64,000 nt of DNA from Paludibacteraceae bacterium (GCA_017559505.1 JAFYSF010000036.1:1-64000), one strand, 5' to 3'; counted from the stretch's first letter, positions 8,679 through 17,498 are shown. Numbers and translations: made by a program. Notes: a model not told the origin generated them from the letters alone.

Positions 8679-9190
8679 ATTTCGAAATTTTAATAGCTTT
8701 TCTCCTCGCTGGGATTATTGTGTTTGGTGGTGTTTATATGCTTATGAATAGATTTTTCAAGCAAGAATCTGAACGTAGAGCGTATGAATGGCGCAAACAA
8801 AATAATGATATTGTGTTGCCTATACGTTTGAGAGCTTACGAACGTATAGTGTTGTTTTTGTCGCGCATTGAGCCAAAATCGCTATTGTTGCGTTTCGATT
8901 TTGCAGGTATGGATGTTTTGCAATTACAACAGATGTTGTTGCAAGCGGTGCGCGATGAATATGACCATAATGTATCTCAACAAATATATATCAGCCGTGA
9001 AGCTTGGGCTTTGGTCGTAAATGCACGTGAAAGTCTGACTCAGTTGATAAACACTTGTGCTTCACAGTTGAATCCTCAAGCTGATGCAATGGAGTTAGCT
9101 AATTTAGTATTAGCCGCTTATTCGTCAAATGCTAAATCTCCAATAGATTTTGCTATTGACTATATTAAAAACGAAATGAAGCAGTATTGA
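8675..9190 (+). CDS. Conserved Bacteroidota membrane-anchored protein
   Basis: 171 residues with one N-terminal membrane helix (about residues 5-25) and a soluble alpha/beta-looking domain (LPIRLRAYERIVLFLSRIEP). The sequence resembles the conserved hypothetical family found beside this glycosyltransferase in many Bacteroidales (possibly the one named DUF7935, from memory and not checked). It overlaps the glycosyltransferase by four bases, and its TGA overlaps the next ATG by one base. It is therefore part of a tight operon. Function unknown. Confidence 0.8.
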   Translation: MNFEILIAFLLAGIIVFGGVYMLMNRFFKQESERRAYEWRKQNNDIVLPIRLRAYERIVLFLSRIEPKSLLLRFDFAGMDVLQLQQMLLQAVRDEYDHNVSQQIYISREAWALVVNARESLTQLINTCASQLNPQADAMELANLVLAAYSSNAKSPIDFAIDYIKNEMKQY

Positions 9191-9690
9191 TGCGAAGAGC
9201 GTTGATTTACATATTGTTGGTGGTTGGTTTGATGTCGTGTACATCAGAAGAAAATTGTATGCAGGATTTGAAGTTTTCAATGAAAGCAGAGATTTATCGT
9301 ATGGTGTTTGACCAATCAATTGAACAATTTGTTCCTGAAAAATATTCCCTTCCAATCTCATTGAATGGACTTGGACGTGATTCTTTGTTGTATGATTCTA
9401 CCTTTACATCAACATTGAATATTCCACTTCAAAAGCTTGATTCAATTTCTTCTTTTGTGTTGACTACTACCATTCAGGTGGATACAAGTTATGTTACAAC
9501 AAAAGATACTATTGATTTTCATCATGCTAATTCTGAGGAGTTTATTTCTATCGAATGTGGTTGTATTGTCACTAATGTCATTACAGGTGTAGCTCAAACA
9601 ACGCATCACATAGATTCAATCATAGTAGTTTCGCCAGAGGTGGATTTGCAGTCAAAAAACAATATTAAAATCTATTTGAGTCAGCGATGA
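9190..9690 (+). CDS. DUF6452 family lipoprotein
   Basis: The ATG at 9190 shares its A with the previous stop. The signal MRRALIYILLVVGLMSC is a lipoprotein signal peptide. The mature domain has the family pattern with FHHANSEEFISIECGC and HHIDSIIVVSPEVD. DUF6452 proteins are small Bacteroidota lipoproteins of unknown function. The partner gene for a DUF6048 outer membrane protein follows directly, its ATG overlapping this stop, which supports 9687 as that gene's true start. Confidence 0.8.
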   Translation: MRRALIYILLVVGLMSCTSEENCMQDLKFSMKAEIYRMVFDQSIEQFVPEKYSLPISLNGLGRDSLLYDSTFTSTLNIPLQKLDSISSFVLTTTIQVDTSYVTTKDTIDFHHANSEEFISIECGCIVTNVITGVAQTTHHIDSIIVVSPEVDLQSKNNIKIYLSQR

Positions 9691-10441
9691 AGAGGGTTGT
9701 GATATTTTTATTGTGCTTTGTGCTTTGTGCTCTGATTTACAAGCTCAATTTTCTAATATGGGTGGTAGTTCATCGTCGCATAATAGTACCGAAGAATATA
9801 ATCAAGCACCTAAAGTAAAACAGTTTCAAGGTGATGTCTTTCGTGGTCTCTCTGTTCATGCTGATATTGGCTCTCCAATCATTTCTCTTTTAGGTGGTTA
9901 TGCTCGTAGTTATGAAGTTCAATTAGACGTTAATCTCTATCGTCGTTTGTACCCAATATTCGAACTTGGATATGCCACAGCTCGAAAAGAGGCTCTATCG
10001 AAGATTGTATATGACACTAAGGCTCCATTTTTTCGTGTAGGGTTGAATTATGGATTGTTGAAGCCATTTCGTGATGATGGCACCGAGCGTTCTGTAATAT
10101 GTTATCCATTTGTGGGTTTGCGATATGCTTTTTCTCCAGTCACTTATAATCTTTCCAACGTAGAGATAAAAGATGAATATTGGGGTACTGTCGCGGTCGA
10201 AGATTTTATGAATAATGTGAAATATGCAGGTTGGATGGAAGTTCTTGGTGGTGTACGAGTTGATTTATTCAAAGGGCTTACGCTTGGCTGGTCAATACGT
10301 TTGAAAACATTTTTGCATACTTCAGCACCTGATAAATCTTATGTTTGGTATGTCCCTGGATATGGCAAATCTTCTGGAATGGGTGTTATGTTCAATTATA
10401 CTATTGGTTATACTTTCTACTCTGGTAACGATACAAAATAA
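9687..10441 (+). CDS. DUF6048 family outer membrane protein, frame broken in a heptamer tract
   Basis: The ATG at 9687 overlaps the previous stop (ATGA) and opens a normal signal peptide, MKRVVIFLLCFVLCAL. That frame then runs into unrelated residues and stops at about 9816. The mature protein (SDLQAQFSNMGG onward, beta-strand-rich, ending TIGYTFYSG) is in another frame, open from about 9713. The switch falls in three exact TTGTGCT copies at 9711-9731. One extra heptamer, or two fewer, would join MKRVVIFLLCFVLCALCS to DLQAQ, a proper signal peptidase site. As sequenced the exported protein cannot be made from this ATG. This looks like slippage-based ON/OFF switching rather than random decay, since the remaining 720 bases are intact. 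Confidence 0.8.
9711..9731 (+). repeat. Three TTGTGCT heptamers in a signal-peptide coding region
   Basis: Three exact 7-base units, followed by a partial one. Because 7 is not divisible by 3, each gain or loss of a unit changes the reading frame of the DUF6048 gene. Confidence 0.9.
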
Positions 10442-10442
10442 A

Positions 10443-10490
10443 GGGGACTTCTATAAATTACCTTGTAAATAAAATTTGAATTTTTAACGA
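10443..10490. mobile_element. Solo left end of the 6821 MITE family
   Basis: 48 bases match the left end of the element at 6821 (GGGGACTTCTATAAATT through TTGAATTTTTAACGA) with about four differences. The rest of the element is absent. It lies exactly between the DUF6048 stop and the ATG of the next gene, so it forms that gene's leader. Confidence 0.7.
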
Positions 10491-10492
10491 AT

Positions 10493-12076
10493 ATGAAAAG
10501 ATTAATACTATTTCTATTGTGCATCTTGCATTGTGCATTGTGCATTAAAGTAAATGCACAGCATAAACACGAAATGCGTGCTGCTTGGGTGGCAACTGTG
10601 GCTAATATCGACTGGCCTCAACGTGGTTGTTTTGATGTTGATTCTCAAAAAATGCAAATGATTGAGATTCTTGATAGTCTTGAATCGTTGAAGTTCAATG
10701 CCATTGTATTTCAAATCCGTCCAACATCTGATGCGCTCTATCAATCTGATTTAGAGCCTTGGTCGTTGTTCCTTACTGGCAAACAAGGTGTTGCTCCTAA
10801 TCCTTTTTATGATCCATTAGAGTTTACCATTGCCGAAGCCCACAAGCGTCAAATCGAAGTGCATGTATGGCTCAATCCTTACCGCGTTTTGAATGTCGAT
10901 GATTTGAAACTTCTCTCTCCTAATCATTTATATCATCGTAAGCCTGAATTGTTTGTGAAATACGGCAAACAGTACTATTTTAATCCGGGACTTGACGAAA
11001 CGCGTAAGTTTCTAAATACCGTTGTAGCCGACATCGTAACTCGCTATGATGTTGATGCTGTGCATTTTGATGATTATTTTTATCCATACAGAATTGCGGG
11101 CAAAGAATTTCCTAATGATGCAACATTCAAATCGCACTCTCGTGGATTTAATAACAAAGATGATTGGCGTCGCAACAACGTGAATCTTATTATTCAAGAA
11201 CTTAATGCAACTATTAAATCCATAAAACCTTGGGTCGAATTTGGTATTAGTCCATTTGGTGTTTGGCGTAATGCCGATCAAGATCCTAATGGTAGTGCAA
11301 CTCAAGCTGGTTGTACCAATTATGACGACCTTTATGCCGATGTTCGATTGTGGCTCAAAGAGGGTTGGATCGATTATATCGTTCCACAACTCTATTGGGA
11401 GATAGGCAAGAAAGTGGCTGATTATGAAGTGTTAGTCGATTGGTGGAGTAAAAACAGCTTTGGCCGTAATCTCTATATAGGCCTTTCTGCTTCAACGTTA
11501 GGAACAGGTAAAGCTGACGCATGGAAGCAACCAAACGAGCTTTGTCGCCAATTGGCAATGAATAATCTCCATCCTGCTACAAGCGGTGCGGTCTATTTTT
11601 CATGTAAAGGATTGTTGCGCAATGCACAAGGCTTGTGCGATAGCCTTCAACAAACCTATTACAAATATCCTGCCCTCAATCCTGAAAATCACAATCTTAA
11701 AGGTAATGCATCTGCTGCACCTCGCAATGTCCGTGTCGAAAACGGAAAATTAAAATGGGATCCTGTTGTTGACGAAGGTGGCTATCAAATCGCATATTAT
11801 GTAGTCTATATGTTCGATGCTTCTCAACCTATCGACATCAACAACCCCGAATCAATCTTATTAAAAACTTCAGAAACAGAAGTTGACCTATCTGCAATCA
11901 ATCATGATAAAGCAACCTTTGTCGTAACTTCAGTGAATAGATTTAGACTCGAAAGTGTCGCTGTTGAAAGCACAAAACACAATATTTCTCAGCCCGAAAC
12001 ACCGCAAATTATTCAAGAAAATCCGATAAAAGTGCATCATACTAAAACTAAAAAACGCACAAAAAGAAACAGATAA
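10493..12076 (+). CDS. GHL10-family glycoside hydrolase (exported)
   Basis: 527 residues. The signal peptide is MKRLILFLLCILHCALCIKV, with its core built by a GCATTGT heptamer array in the correct frame (cleavage near NAQ). The mature N-terminus MRAAWVATVANIDWP and the TIM-barrel motifs VFQIRPTSDALY, EVHVWLNPYRV, VDAVHFDDYFYP and WIDYIVPQLYWE match the GHL10 / DUF187 family (YngK-like putative glycosidases). The C-terminal 110 residues look like a fibronectin-III-type module and end in a Lys/Arg tail. Substrate unknown. The kdsB gene follows two bases after the stop. Confidence 0.9.
   Translation: MKRLILFLLCILHCALCIKVNAQHKHEMRAAWVATVANIDWPQRGCFDVDSQKMQMIEILDSLESLKFNAIVFQIRPTSDALYQSDLEPWSLFLTGKQGVAPNPFYDPLEFTIAEAHKRQIEVHVWLNPYRVLNVDDLKLLSPNHLYHRKPELFVKYGKQYYFNPGLDETRKFLNTVVADIVTRYDVDAVHFDDYFYPYRIAGKEFPNDATFKSHSRGFNNKDDWRRNNVNLIIQELNATIKSIKPWVEFGISPFGVWRNADQDPNGSATQAGCTNYDDLYADVRLWLKEGWIDYIVPQLYWEIGKKVADYEVLVDWWSKNSFGRNLYIGLSASTLGTGKADAWKQPNELCRQLAMNNLHPATSGAVYFSCKGLLRNAQGLCDSLQQTYYKYPALNPENHNLKGNASAAPRNVRVENGKLKWDPVVDEGGYQIAYYVVYMFDASQPIDINNPESILLKTSETEVDLSAINHDKATFVVTSVNRFRLESVAVESTKHNISQPETPQIIQENPIKVHHTKTKKRTKRNR
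10516..10546 (+). repeat. GCATTGT heptamers encoding a signal-peptide core
   Basis: Four 7-mers (ATTGTGC, ATCTTGC, ATTGTGC, ATTGTGC) code for LCILHCALCI. The frame here is intact. Confidence 0.85.
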
Positions 12077-12078
12077 AT

Positions 12079-12843
12079 ATGAAATTCCTCGCAATTATAC
12101 CTGCTCGCTATGCCTCTACTCGTTTTCCGGCAAAGCCTTTAGCAATATTGGCTGGAAAGCCTATGATTCAGCATGTTTATGAGCGAGTGTCCCGCTTGTT
12201 AGATGCGGTCGTAGCCACTGATGACCAACGTATTTTTGATGTAGTCGTAGGCTTTGGCGGTCGAGTAGTGATGACTTCATCCGAGCATCGCACAGGCACC
12301 GACCGTTGTTTCGAAGCATACAATAATTTTGGCGTAGAGGCAGATGTAGTTATCAATGTTCAAGGCGACGAACCTTTTATTGCCGAAGAGCAAATAAAAC
12401 TGCTAATGCAGTGTTTCGACAATCCTCAAACCGATATCGCAACACTCATAAAACCATTCCCTTCTGGCACTCCATTCAGCGTAATAGCCAATCCTAACAC
12501 CCCAAAAGTAATTATCAATCCACAAGGGCAAGCCGTATATTTCTCTCGTAGCGTAATCCCATATTTTCGAGGAAAAGAAAACGAAGATTGGACATCATTC
12601 CACACATATTATAAGCACATCGGCATTTACGCCTACCGTGTTCATGTCCTAAAACAAATAACACAATTATCACAAACACCGCTCGAACTTGCCGAATCTC
12701 TCGAACAACTTCGCTGGCTCGAAAATCGATTAACAATCCAAACAGCCATCACAAATATCGAAACAATCGGCATCGATACCCCTGAAGATTTACTCAAGGC
12801 AGAGCAATATTTACAGCAAAAAAAACATGTTGTAAAACATTAA
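12079..12843 (+). CDS. kdsB: CMP-KDO synthetase (3-deoxy-manno-octulosonate cytidylyltransferase)
   Basis: Activates KDO with CTP to CMP-KDO for lipid A-core assembly in the cytoplasm. The 254-residue protein starts MKFLAIIPARYASTRFPAKP, the nucleotide-binding loop, and has VVATDDQRI, MTSSEHRTGTDRC and NVQGDEPFI, all diagnostic for KdsB. It is two bases downstream of the GHL10 gene and probably co-transcribed with it. A dispersed CAAGCAACC repeat follows the stop. Confidence 0.96.
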   Translation: MKFLAIIPARYASTRFPAKPLAILAGKPMIQHVYERVSRLLDAVVATDDQRIFDVVVGFGGRVVMTSSEHRTGTDRCFEAYNNFGVEADVVINVQGDEPFIAEEQIKLLMQCFDNPQTDIATLIKPFPSGTPFSVIANPNTPKVIINPQGQAVYFSRSVIPYFRGKENEDWTSFHTYYKHIGIYAYRVHVLKQITQLSQTPLELAESLEQLRWLENRLTIQTAITNIETIGIDTPEDLLKAEQYLQQKKHVVKH

Positions 12844-12850
12844 ATCCCGC

Positions 12851-12901
12851 TCCTTACCCTGTAGCTACCTTCAAGCAACCTTCACCGAAGAAGACTGACA
12901 C
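12851..12901 (+). repeat. Dispersed CAAGCAACC element
   Basis: CTTCAAGCAACCTTCACC followed by GAAGAAGACTGACA, near-identical to 1859-1897. It lies in the short spacer between kdsB and pyrH. Confidence 0.7.
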
Positions 12902-12950
12902 ATTCTCGGTCTGTGTAATATAAAAATAACCCTCAAAAAATATATCAGTT

Positions 12951-13658
12951 ATGAAATTTAAAAGAATACTTCTCAAACTTAGCGGCGAATCGCTAATGGG
13001 AAACAAACAACATGGCATCGACGACCAACGTCTATCTGAATATGCCGAACAAATCGCCGAAATCACACGTATGGGCATCCAAGTCGGAATCGTTATCGGT
13101 GGAGGCAACATCTTTCGTGGACTAAGTGGTGCAGGTCGTGGTTTCGACCGTATCAAAGGCGACCAAATGGGTATGCTTGCAACGGTTATCAACTCTCTTG
13201 CCCTCAGCTCAGCTCTTGAAGCCAAAGGTGTTAAAGCTCGCGTTCTCACAGCTGTGCGCATGGAGCCTATTGGCGAATTCTACACTCGCGACAAAGCCGT
13301 TGAAACTCTCGAACGTGGCGAAGTAGCTATCTTCTCTGCTGGCACAGGCAATCCTTATTTCACAACCGACACAGGCTCATCTCTTCGTGGCATCGAAATC
13401 AAAGCCGACGTAATGCTCAAAGGCACTCGCGTTGATGGCATTTATACTGCCGACCCAGAAAAAGACCCAACAGCAACTAAGTTCGATGAAATCACTTACG
13501 ACGAAATCTACAATCGCGGACTTAAAGTTATGGACCTCACAGCCACTACAATGTGCAAAGAAAACAATCTCCCAATCATCGTTTTCGATATGGACACCGT
13601 AGGCAATCTCGTAAAAGTAGTATCAGGCGAAAAAATCGGTACATACGTACATAATTAA
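12951..13658 (+). CDS. pyrH: Uridylate kinase
   Basis: Phosphorylates UMP to UDP; bacterial PyrH is a hexamer of the amino-acid-kinase fold. The 235-residue protein has KRILLKLSGESLMG, GIVIGGGNIFRG, AVRMEPIGE and IFSAGTGNPYFTTDTG, all canonical. Normal length. It is followed by a strong terminator and lies about 100 bases after kdsB. Confidence 0.97.
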   Translation: MKFKRILLKLSGESLMGNKQHGIDDQRLSEYAEQIAEITRMGIQVGIVIGGGNIFRGLSGAGRGFDRIKGDQMGMLATVINSLALSSALEAKGVKARVLTAVRMEPIGEFYTRDKAVETLERGEVAIFSAGTGNPYFTTDTGSSLRGIEIKADVMLKGTRVDGIYTADPEKDPTATKFDEITYDEIYNRGLKVMDLTATTMCKENNLPIIVFDMDTVGNLVKVVSGEKIGTYVHN

Positions 13659-13677
13659 TAATTAAAATTGTTATAAA

Positions 13678-13714
13678 ATAGAGCATTAAAACACCATTAA
13701 TGCTCTATTTTTTT
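13678..13714 (+). terminator. Rho-independent terminator after pyrH
   Basis: Twelve-base stem ATAGAGCATTAA / TTAATGCTCTAT with a seven-base loop and a T run. Confidence 0.9.
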
Positions 13715-13742
13715 ATTAATAATCATAAAAATATAAAAAAAG

Positions 13743-13773
13743 TTTGTAGTATCGAAAAAAAGTTGTAACTTTA
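13743..13773 (+). promoter_or_regulatory. Promoter of the glycogen cluster
   Basis: TTTG at 13743-13746, 19 bases, then TAACTTTA (consensus TAnnTTTG with one change) at 13766-13773. Confidence 0.55.
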
Positions 13774-13854
13774 TGGCGCATTTTAGGAGTGGTGTATGAT
13801 AATGTAAGTGGAGATTGAATTTTCTTTTTGTGAATTAATTATAAATTTAATATA

Positions 13855-15804
13855 ATGGATTATTTGAGATTTGACAGGCTGCTGATGACTAACTTAGAGA
13901 AGTCGTTGGACAAAGAAATGTTACGCACTAATCGTGCTGGAGCCTATTCAAGTGGTACTATCGTCGATTGTAATACACGAAAGTATCACGGATTGTTGGT
14001 TGTTCCGGTAGAAAACCTTGGTGGCAACCATGTTTTATTGTCTTCCTGTGATGAAACAATAATTCAACACGGAGCAGAGTTCAATATAGGCTTGCACAAA
14101 TATGCGGGCGATTATTATAGCCCTCGTGGACATAAATATATTCGCGAGTTCCGTATGGGCACAGTTGCAACTACTATCTATCGCATTGGTGGTGTGATTT
14201 TGCAAAAAGAGCGCATTTTGGTTTCTAACGAAAGTCGTGTGTTAGTGGCATATACATTGCTCGAAGCGCATTCTGCCACTACATTGCGTTTACGCCCATT
14301 CCTTGCATTCCGCAGTGTGAACAAGTTGACTGAACAAAACTCAGTAGCTTGCACTGATTATACTGAAGCTGAAAATGGCATATCATTCTGCATGTATGAA
14401 GGCTATCCTAATCTTGTGATGCAAACCAACAAGCAAATGCAATGGATATCAGAGCCTAATTGGTATAATGGTATAGAGTATTCAAAAGAGGCTGAGCGAG
14501 GTTATGCATTCAAGGAAGATTTGTTCGTGCCGGGATATTTCGAGCTTTCTATCAAAAAAGGCGAAACAGTAGTATTCTCTGCTGGTACTGACGCCATTTC
14601 TCCTCGCAAGATGAAGCGATTGTTCGAGGACGAAAAGGCAACAAGAATGGAGCGTACTGATTTTATGGCATGCTTGAAAGCTTCGGCTGACCAATTCCAT
14701 AATAAATTATCCGATGGTTCTTATCTCTTGGCTGGTTGCCCATGGTTCGACTATCGTGCTCGCGACCAATTCATCTCTCTCCCAGGTGTTACGCTTTATG
14801 CCGATAAAGAGGATGCTTTTGATGAAATAATGGAGCGTGCAACAGTGGCTTTGCGTGAATTTATGAATGGCGAGCCTGCTACTACACGATTGAAAGAGGT
14901 CGATGCCCCTGATGTTTTGTTATGGGCTATTTGGGCTATTCAGCAATATGCATCTAAGAAAGGTGTTGAAGTGGCAGCTGAAAAATATGGCCAATTGGTG
15001 TTTGATATTGTCAACTATATTCGTCGTCAGCAACATCCTAATTTGAAAGTGCATGACAATGGTTTGTTGTATGTCAATGGAACTGAAAAGCCTGCTACAT
15101 GGATGAATGCCGTAGAAAACGGATGGCCTATCACGCCTCGTACGGGCTATGTGGTAGAAATCAATGCGTTGTGGTATAATGCGTTGAAATTTGCAGCAGA
15201 ATTGGCAACAGCACAAAAGAACGAAAACCAAGCCGATTTGTTTGATTATCAAGCAGGGCTTTCGGGCAATTCGTTAGTGGCTAAATTCTGGAATGGCACA
15301 TATCTATATGACTATGTCGATGGCGATTATTGCAATAAAGAGGTGCGTCCAAATATGTTGTTTGCTGTGTCGTTGCCATATTCGGCATTAGATAGAAAAC
15401 AACAAAAATCAGTGGTAGATATAGTTACTCGCGAGTTGTTGACTATTAAAGGTTTGCGCAGTCTTAGTCCGAAGAGTGGTATGTATCGCCCTGAGTATAT
15501 TGGTGGTGAATTAGAGCGTGATCGTAATTATCACAATGGACCTATTTGGCCATGGACTACAGCATCTTTCGTAGAGGCTTACCTCAAAGTATATAAGATG
15601 AGCGGAGTCTCTTTCGTGATGCGTATTATGGCTGGTTTTGAGCCTGAAATGAAAGAATTGACTCTTTGTACATTGTCTGAACTATACGACGGAAACCCAC
15701 CTTTCCGTGGTCATGGAGCCATGAGTTTTGCTATGTCGGTAGCCGAAGTTATTCGTGCTTATACGCTAATGCAAAATGCTCTAAGTACAATGCACAATGC
15801 ATAA
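13855..15804 (+). CDS. Glycogen debranching enzyme (amylo-alpha-1,6-glucosidase type)
   Basis: 649 residues. The N-terminal domain begins with LRTNRAGAYSSGTIVDCNTRKYHGLLV, the archaeal/bacterial GDE signature. The C-terminal (alpha/alpha)6 barrel contains WMNAVENGWPITPRTGYVVEINALWYNAL and RNYHNGPIWPW. The enzyme removes alpha-1,6 branches of glycogen in the cytoplasm. It heads a cluster with a glycosyltransferase (16242) and a GH57 amylase (17547), a familiar Bacteroidota glycogen-handling set. The last codons (STMHNA) and the stop are inside a GCACAAT heptamer array, so its C-terminus has been rewritten by the array. Confidence 0.92.
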   Translation: MDYLRFDRLLMTNLEKSLDKEMLRTNRAGAYSSGTIVDCNTRKYHGLLVVPVENLGGNHVLLSSCDETIIQHGAEFNIGLHKYAGDYYSPRGHKYIREFRMGTVATTIYRIGGVILQKERILVSNESRVLVAYTLLEAHSATTLRLRPFLAFRSVNKLTEQNSVACTDYTEAENGISFCMYEGYPNLVMQTNKQMQWISEPNWYNGIEYSKEAERGYAFKEDLFVPGYFELSIKKGETVVFSAGTDAISPRKMKRLFEDEKATRMERTDFMACLKASADQFHNKLSDGSYLLAGCPWFDYRARDQFISLPGVTLYADKEDAFDEIMERATVALREFMNGEPATTRLKEVDAPDVLLWAIWAIQQYASKKGVEVAAEKYGQLVFDIVNYIRRQQHPNLKVHDNGLLYVNGTEKPATWMNAVENGWPITPRTGYVVEINALWYNALKFAAELATAQKNENQADLFDYQAGLSGNSLVAKFWNGTYLYDYVDGDYCNKEVRPNMLFAVSLPYSALDRKQQKSVVDIVTRELLTIKGLRSLSPKSGMYRPEYIGGELERDRNYHNGPIWPWTTASFVEAYLKVYKMSGVSFVMRIMAGFEPEMKELTLCTLSELYDGNPPFRGHGAMSFAMSVAEVIRAYTLMQNALSTMHNA

Positions 15805-15838
15805 TGCACAATGCATAATGCACAATGCACAATGCAAA
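15786..15838 (-). repeat. GCACAAT/GCATAAT heptamer array
   Basis: Seven tandem 7-mers alternate GCACAAT and GCATAAT. They start inside the last codons of the debranching enzyme gene and run into the spacer. Confidence 0.9.
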
Positions 15839-15852
15839 ATTATTAACCTTTT

Positions 15853-16203
15853 ATGGAGTCTAATATAATTGTAGATAAAAGTAAGAAATTTGCCATTAGA
15901 ATTGTTAATCTCTATAAGTTTCTTGTTGATAATAAAAAAGAGTATGTTTTATCGAAGCAATTGTTGCGTTCTGGAACAAGTATAGGTGCTAATGTTTGTG
16001 AAGCAATACGAGGTCAATCAAAAGCTGACTTTGGTACAAAAATGAATATAGCATTAAAAGAAGCAAGTGAAACAGAATATTGGTTAGAGTTACTTTTTCA
16101 GACCGACTATCTCACAGAAACTCAGTATGAGAGTATAATGGCAGATTGTAAAGAGATAAATAAAATATTAACCACAATAGTAAAAACAACATTCACATCG
16201 TAA
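15853..16203 (+). CDS. Four-helix-bundle protein (S23 / 23S rRNA intervening-sequence family)
   Basis: 116 residues. It has the family pattern KKFAIRIVNLYKFL, LSKQLLRSGTSIGANVCEA and SETEYWLELLFQT. Members fold as a four-helix bundle that oligomerises; relatives are encoded in 23S rRNA intervening sequences or are DGR Avd proteins. The function of free-standing members is unknown. Here it is unrelated to the surrounding glycogen genes and is sandwiched between inverted heptamer arrays. It has its own ATG 15 bases after the left array. Confidence 0.85.
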   Translation: MESNIIVDKSKKFAIRIVNLYKFLVDNKKEYVLSKQLLRSGTSIGANVCEAIRGQSKADFGTKMNIALKEASETEYWLELLFQTDYLTETQYESIMADCKEINKILTTIVKTTFTS

Positions 16204-16204
16204 A

Positions 16205-16235
16205 ATTGTGCATTTTGCATTGTGAATTGTGAATT
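16205..16235 (+). repeat. ATTGTGC/ATTGTGA heptamer array
   Basis: Four 7-mers begin right after the stop of the four-helix-bundle gene and end six bases before the ATG of the glycosyltransferase. They are complementary in orientation to the array at 15786-15838. Confidence 0.85.
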
Positions 16236-16241
16236 AATACA

Positions 16242-17498
16242 ATGAAAGCATTAATGTTTGGGTGGGAATTTCCACCGCATATTTTAGGGGGCTTGGGTAC
16301 TGCTAGTTATGGTCTGACTCGCGGTATGAGTATGCAACCAGATATGGATATCACTTTTGTTATCCCAAAACCATGGGGCGACGAGGACCAATCGTTTCTT
16401 CGTATAATTGGTGCTAACACGGTGCCTGTGGTATGGCGCGATGTAGATTGGGATTTTGTTAATAATCGCATAGGCTCATTTTTACATCCTGATACTTATT
16501 ATCATTTCCGTAATGGTATAAAATATAATTTCAATCGTATTGGAACTAACGATTTAGGTTGTATTCAATTCTCAGGTCGTTATCCTGACAACCTTCTCGA
16601 AGAGATTGGCAACTACGAAGCCGTAGCAAGTGTGTTGGCACATTCGCTCGATTTCGATATCATCCACTCGCACGACTGGTTGACATATCCAGCAGGTATA
16701 TTTGCTAAACGCATCAGTGGCAAACCTATGGTTATTCACGTGCATGCTACCGACTACGACCGTAGCCGTGGCAATGTCAACCCTGATGTTTATCGCATCG
16801 AGAAAGAGGGTATGGATGCAGCCGACCATATCATTACGGTTTCTAACTTGACTCGTCAAACAGTTATTGAAAAATATCATCAAGACCCTGCTAAAGTTAC
16901 AACAGTGCATAATGCTGTTGAACCTCTCGATTTTGTAGATGAATTGCATAAGTCAGAGCGTAAGGACAAGGTGATTACATTCTTGGGCCGTATTACAATG
17001 CAAAAAGGTCCTGAATACTTTGTCGAAGTGGCGGCTCGCGTGTTGGCATCTACTGATGGCGTACGTTTCGTAATGGCTGGTAGTGGCGATATGATGGACA
17101 AAATGGTGCGCCTTGCAGCTAAAAAAGGTATTGCTGACAAATTCCATTTCACAGGCTTCTTGAAAGGACGCAACGTGTATGAAATGTTGGCAGAGAGCGA
17201 TGTTTATATGATGCCATCGGTGTCTGAGCCATTCGGTATTTCGCCTCTCGAAGCAATGCAATGTGGCACACCAAGTATTATTTCAAAACAATCGGGTTGT
17301 GCCGAAATTCTCGACCACGCAATCAAAACTGATTATTGGGATATCGATGCAATGGCAGATTATATCCATGCTATTGTAAAATATCCAGCAATGTATAAGT
17401 CATTGCGCGAAAATGGATTAGCAGAAATTGACAAAATACGTTGGGAGTATGCAGGTCAAAAAGTTCGTGCTATCTACGACAAAGTGTTAGGTCGATGA
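16242..17498 (+). CDS. Glycosyltransferase, glycogen-synthase-like (GT-B)
   Basis: 418 residues. It starts MKALMFGWEFPPHILGGLGTA, the glycogen/starch-synthase-type glycine loop. HSHDWLTYPAG and the C-terminal donor site SVSEPFGISPLEAMQCGTP follow, with E in the EX7E position. It probably elongates alpha-1,4-glucan from a nucleotide sugar, in keeping with the debranching and GH57 neighbours. It is shorter than E. coli GlgA and closer to the GT4-like form in Bacteroidota. The ATG follows a heptamer array directly. Confidence 0.85.
   Translation: MKALMFGWEFPPHILGGLGTASYGLTRGMSMQPDMDITFVIPKPWGDEDQSFLRIIGANTVPVVWRDVDWDFVNNRIGSFLHPDTYYHFRNGIKYNFNRIGTNDLGCIQFSGRYPDNLLEEIGNYEAVASVLAHSLDFDIIHSHDWLTYPAGIFAKRISGKPMVIHVHATDYDRSRGNVNPDVYRIEKEGMDAADHIITVSNLTRQTVIEKYHQDPAKVTTVHNAVEPLDFVDELHKSERKDKVITFLGRITMQKGPEYFVEVAARVLASTDGVRFVMAGSGDMMDKMVRLAAKKGIADKFHFTGFLKGRNVYEMLAESDVYMMPSVSEPFGISPLEAMQCGTPSIISKQSGCAEILDHAIKTDYWDIDAMADYIHAIVKYPAMYKSLRENGLAEIDKIRWEYAGQKVRAIYDKVLGR

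Larger units (their letters stand above)
15786..16235. mobile_element. Candidate cassette: four-helix-bundle gene between inverted heptamer arrays
   Basis: The gene at 15853-16203 is bordered on the left by about seven GCACAAT/GCATAAT units (15786-15838) and on the right by about four complementary ATTGTGC/ATTGTGA-type units (16205-16235). It interrupts the debranching enzyme and glycosyltransferase genes, which normally sit together. The inverted arrangement suggests an insertion unit; mobility is inference, and no transposase is present. Confidence 0.4.

Noticed and set aside
15786-15838. CRISPR-like array
   Set aside because: The units are seven bases with no spacers; this and the other arrays are simple tandem repeats, and no cas genes are present.
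15853-16203. Avd accessory protein serving the possible DGR target
   Set aside because: It belongs to the same broad four-helix family but lies 11 kb away among glycogen genes, with no RT nearby.
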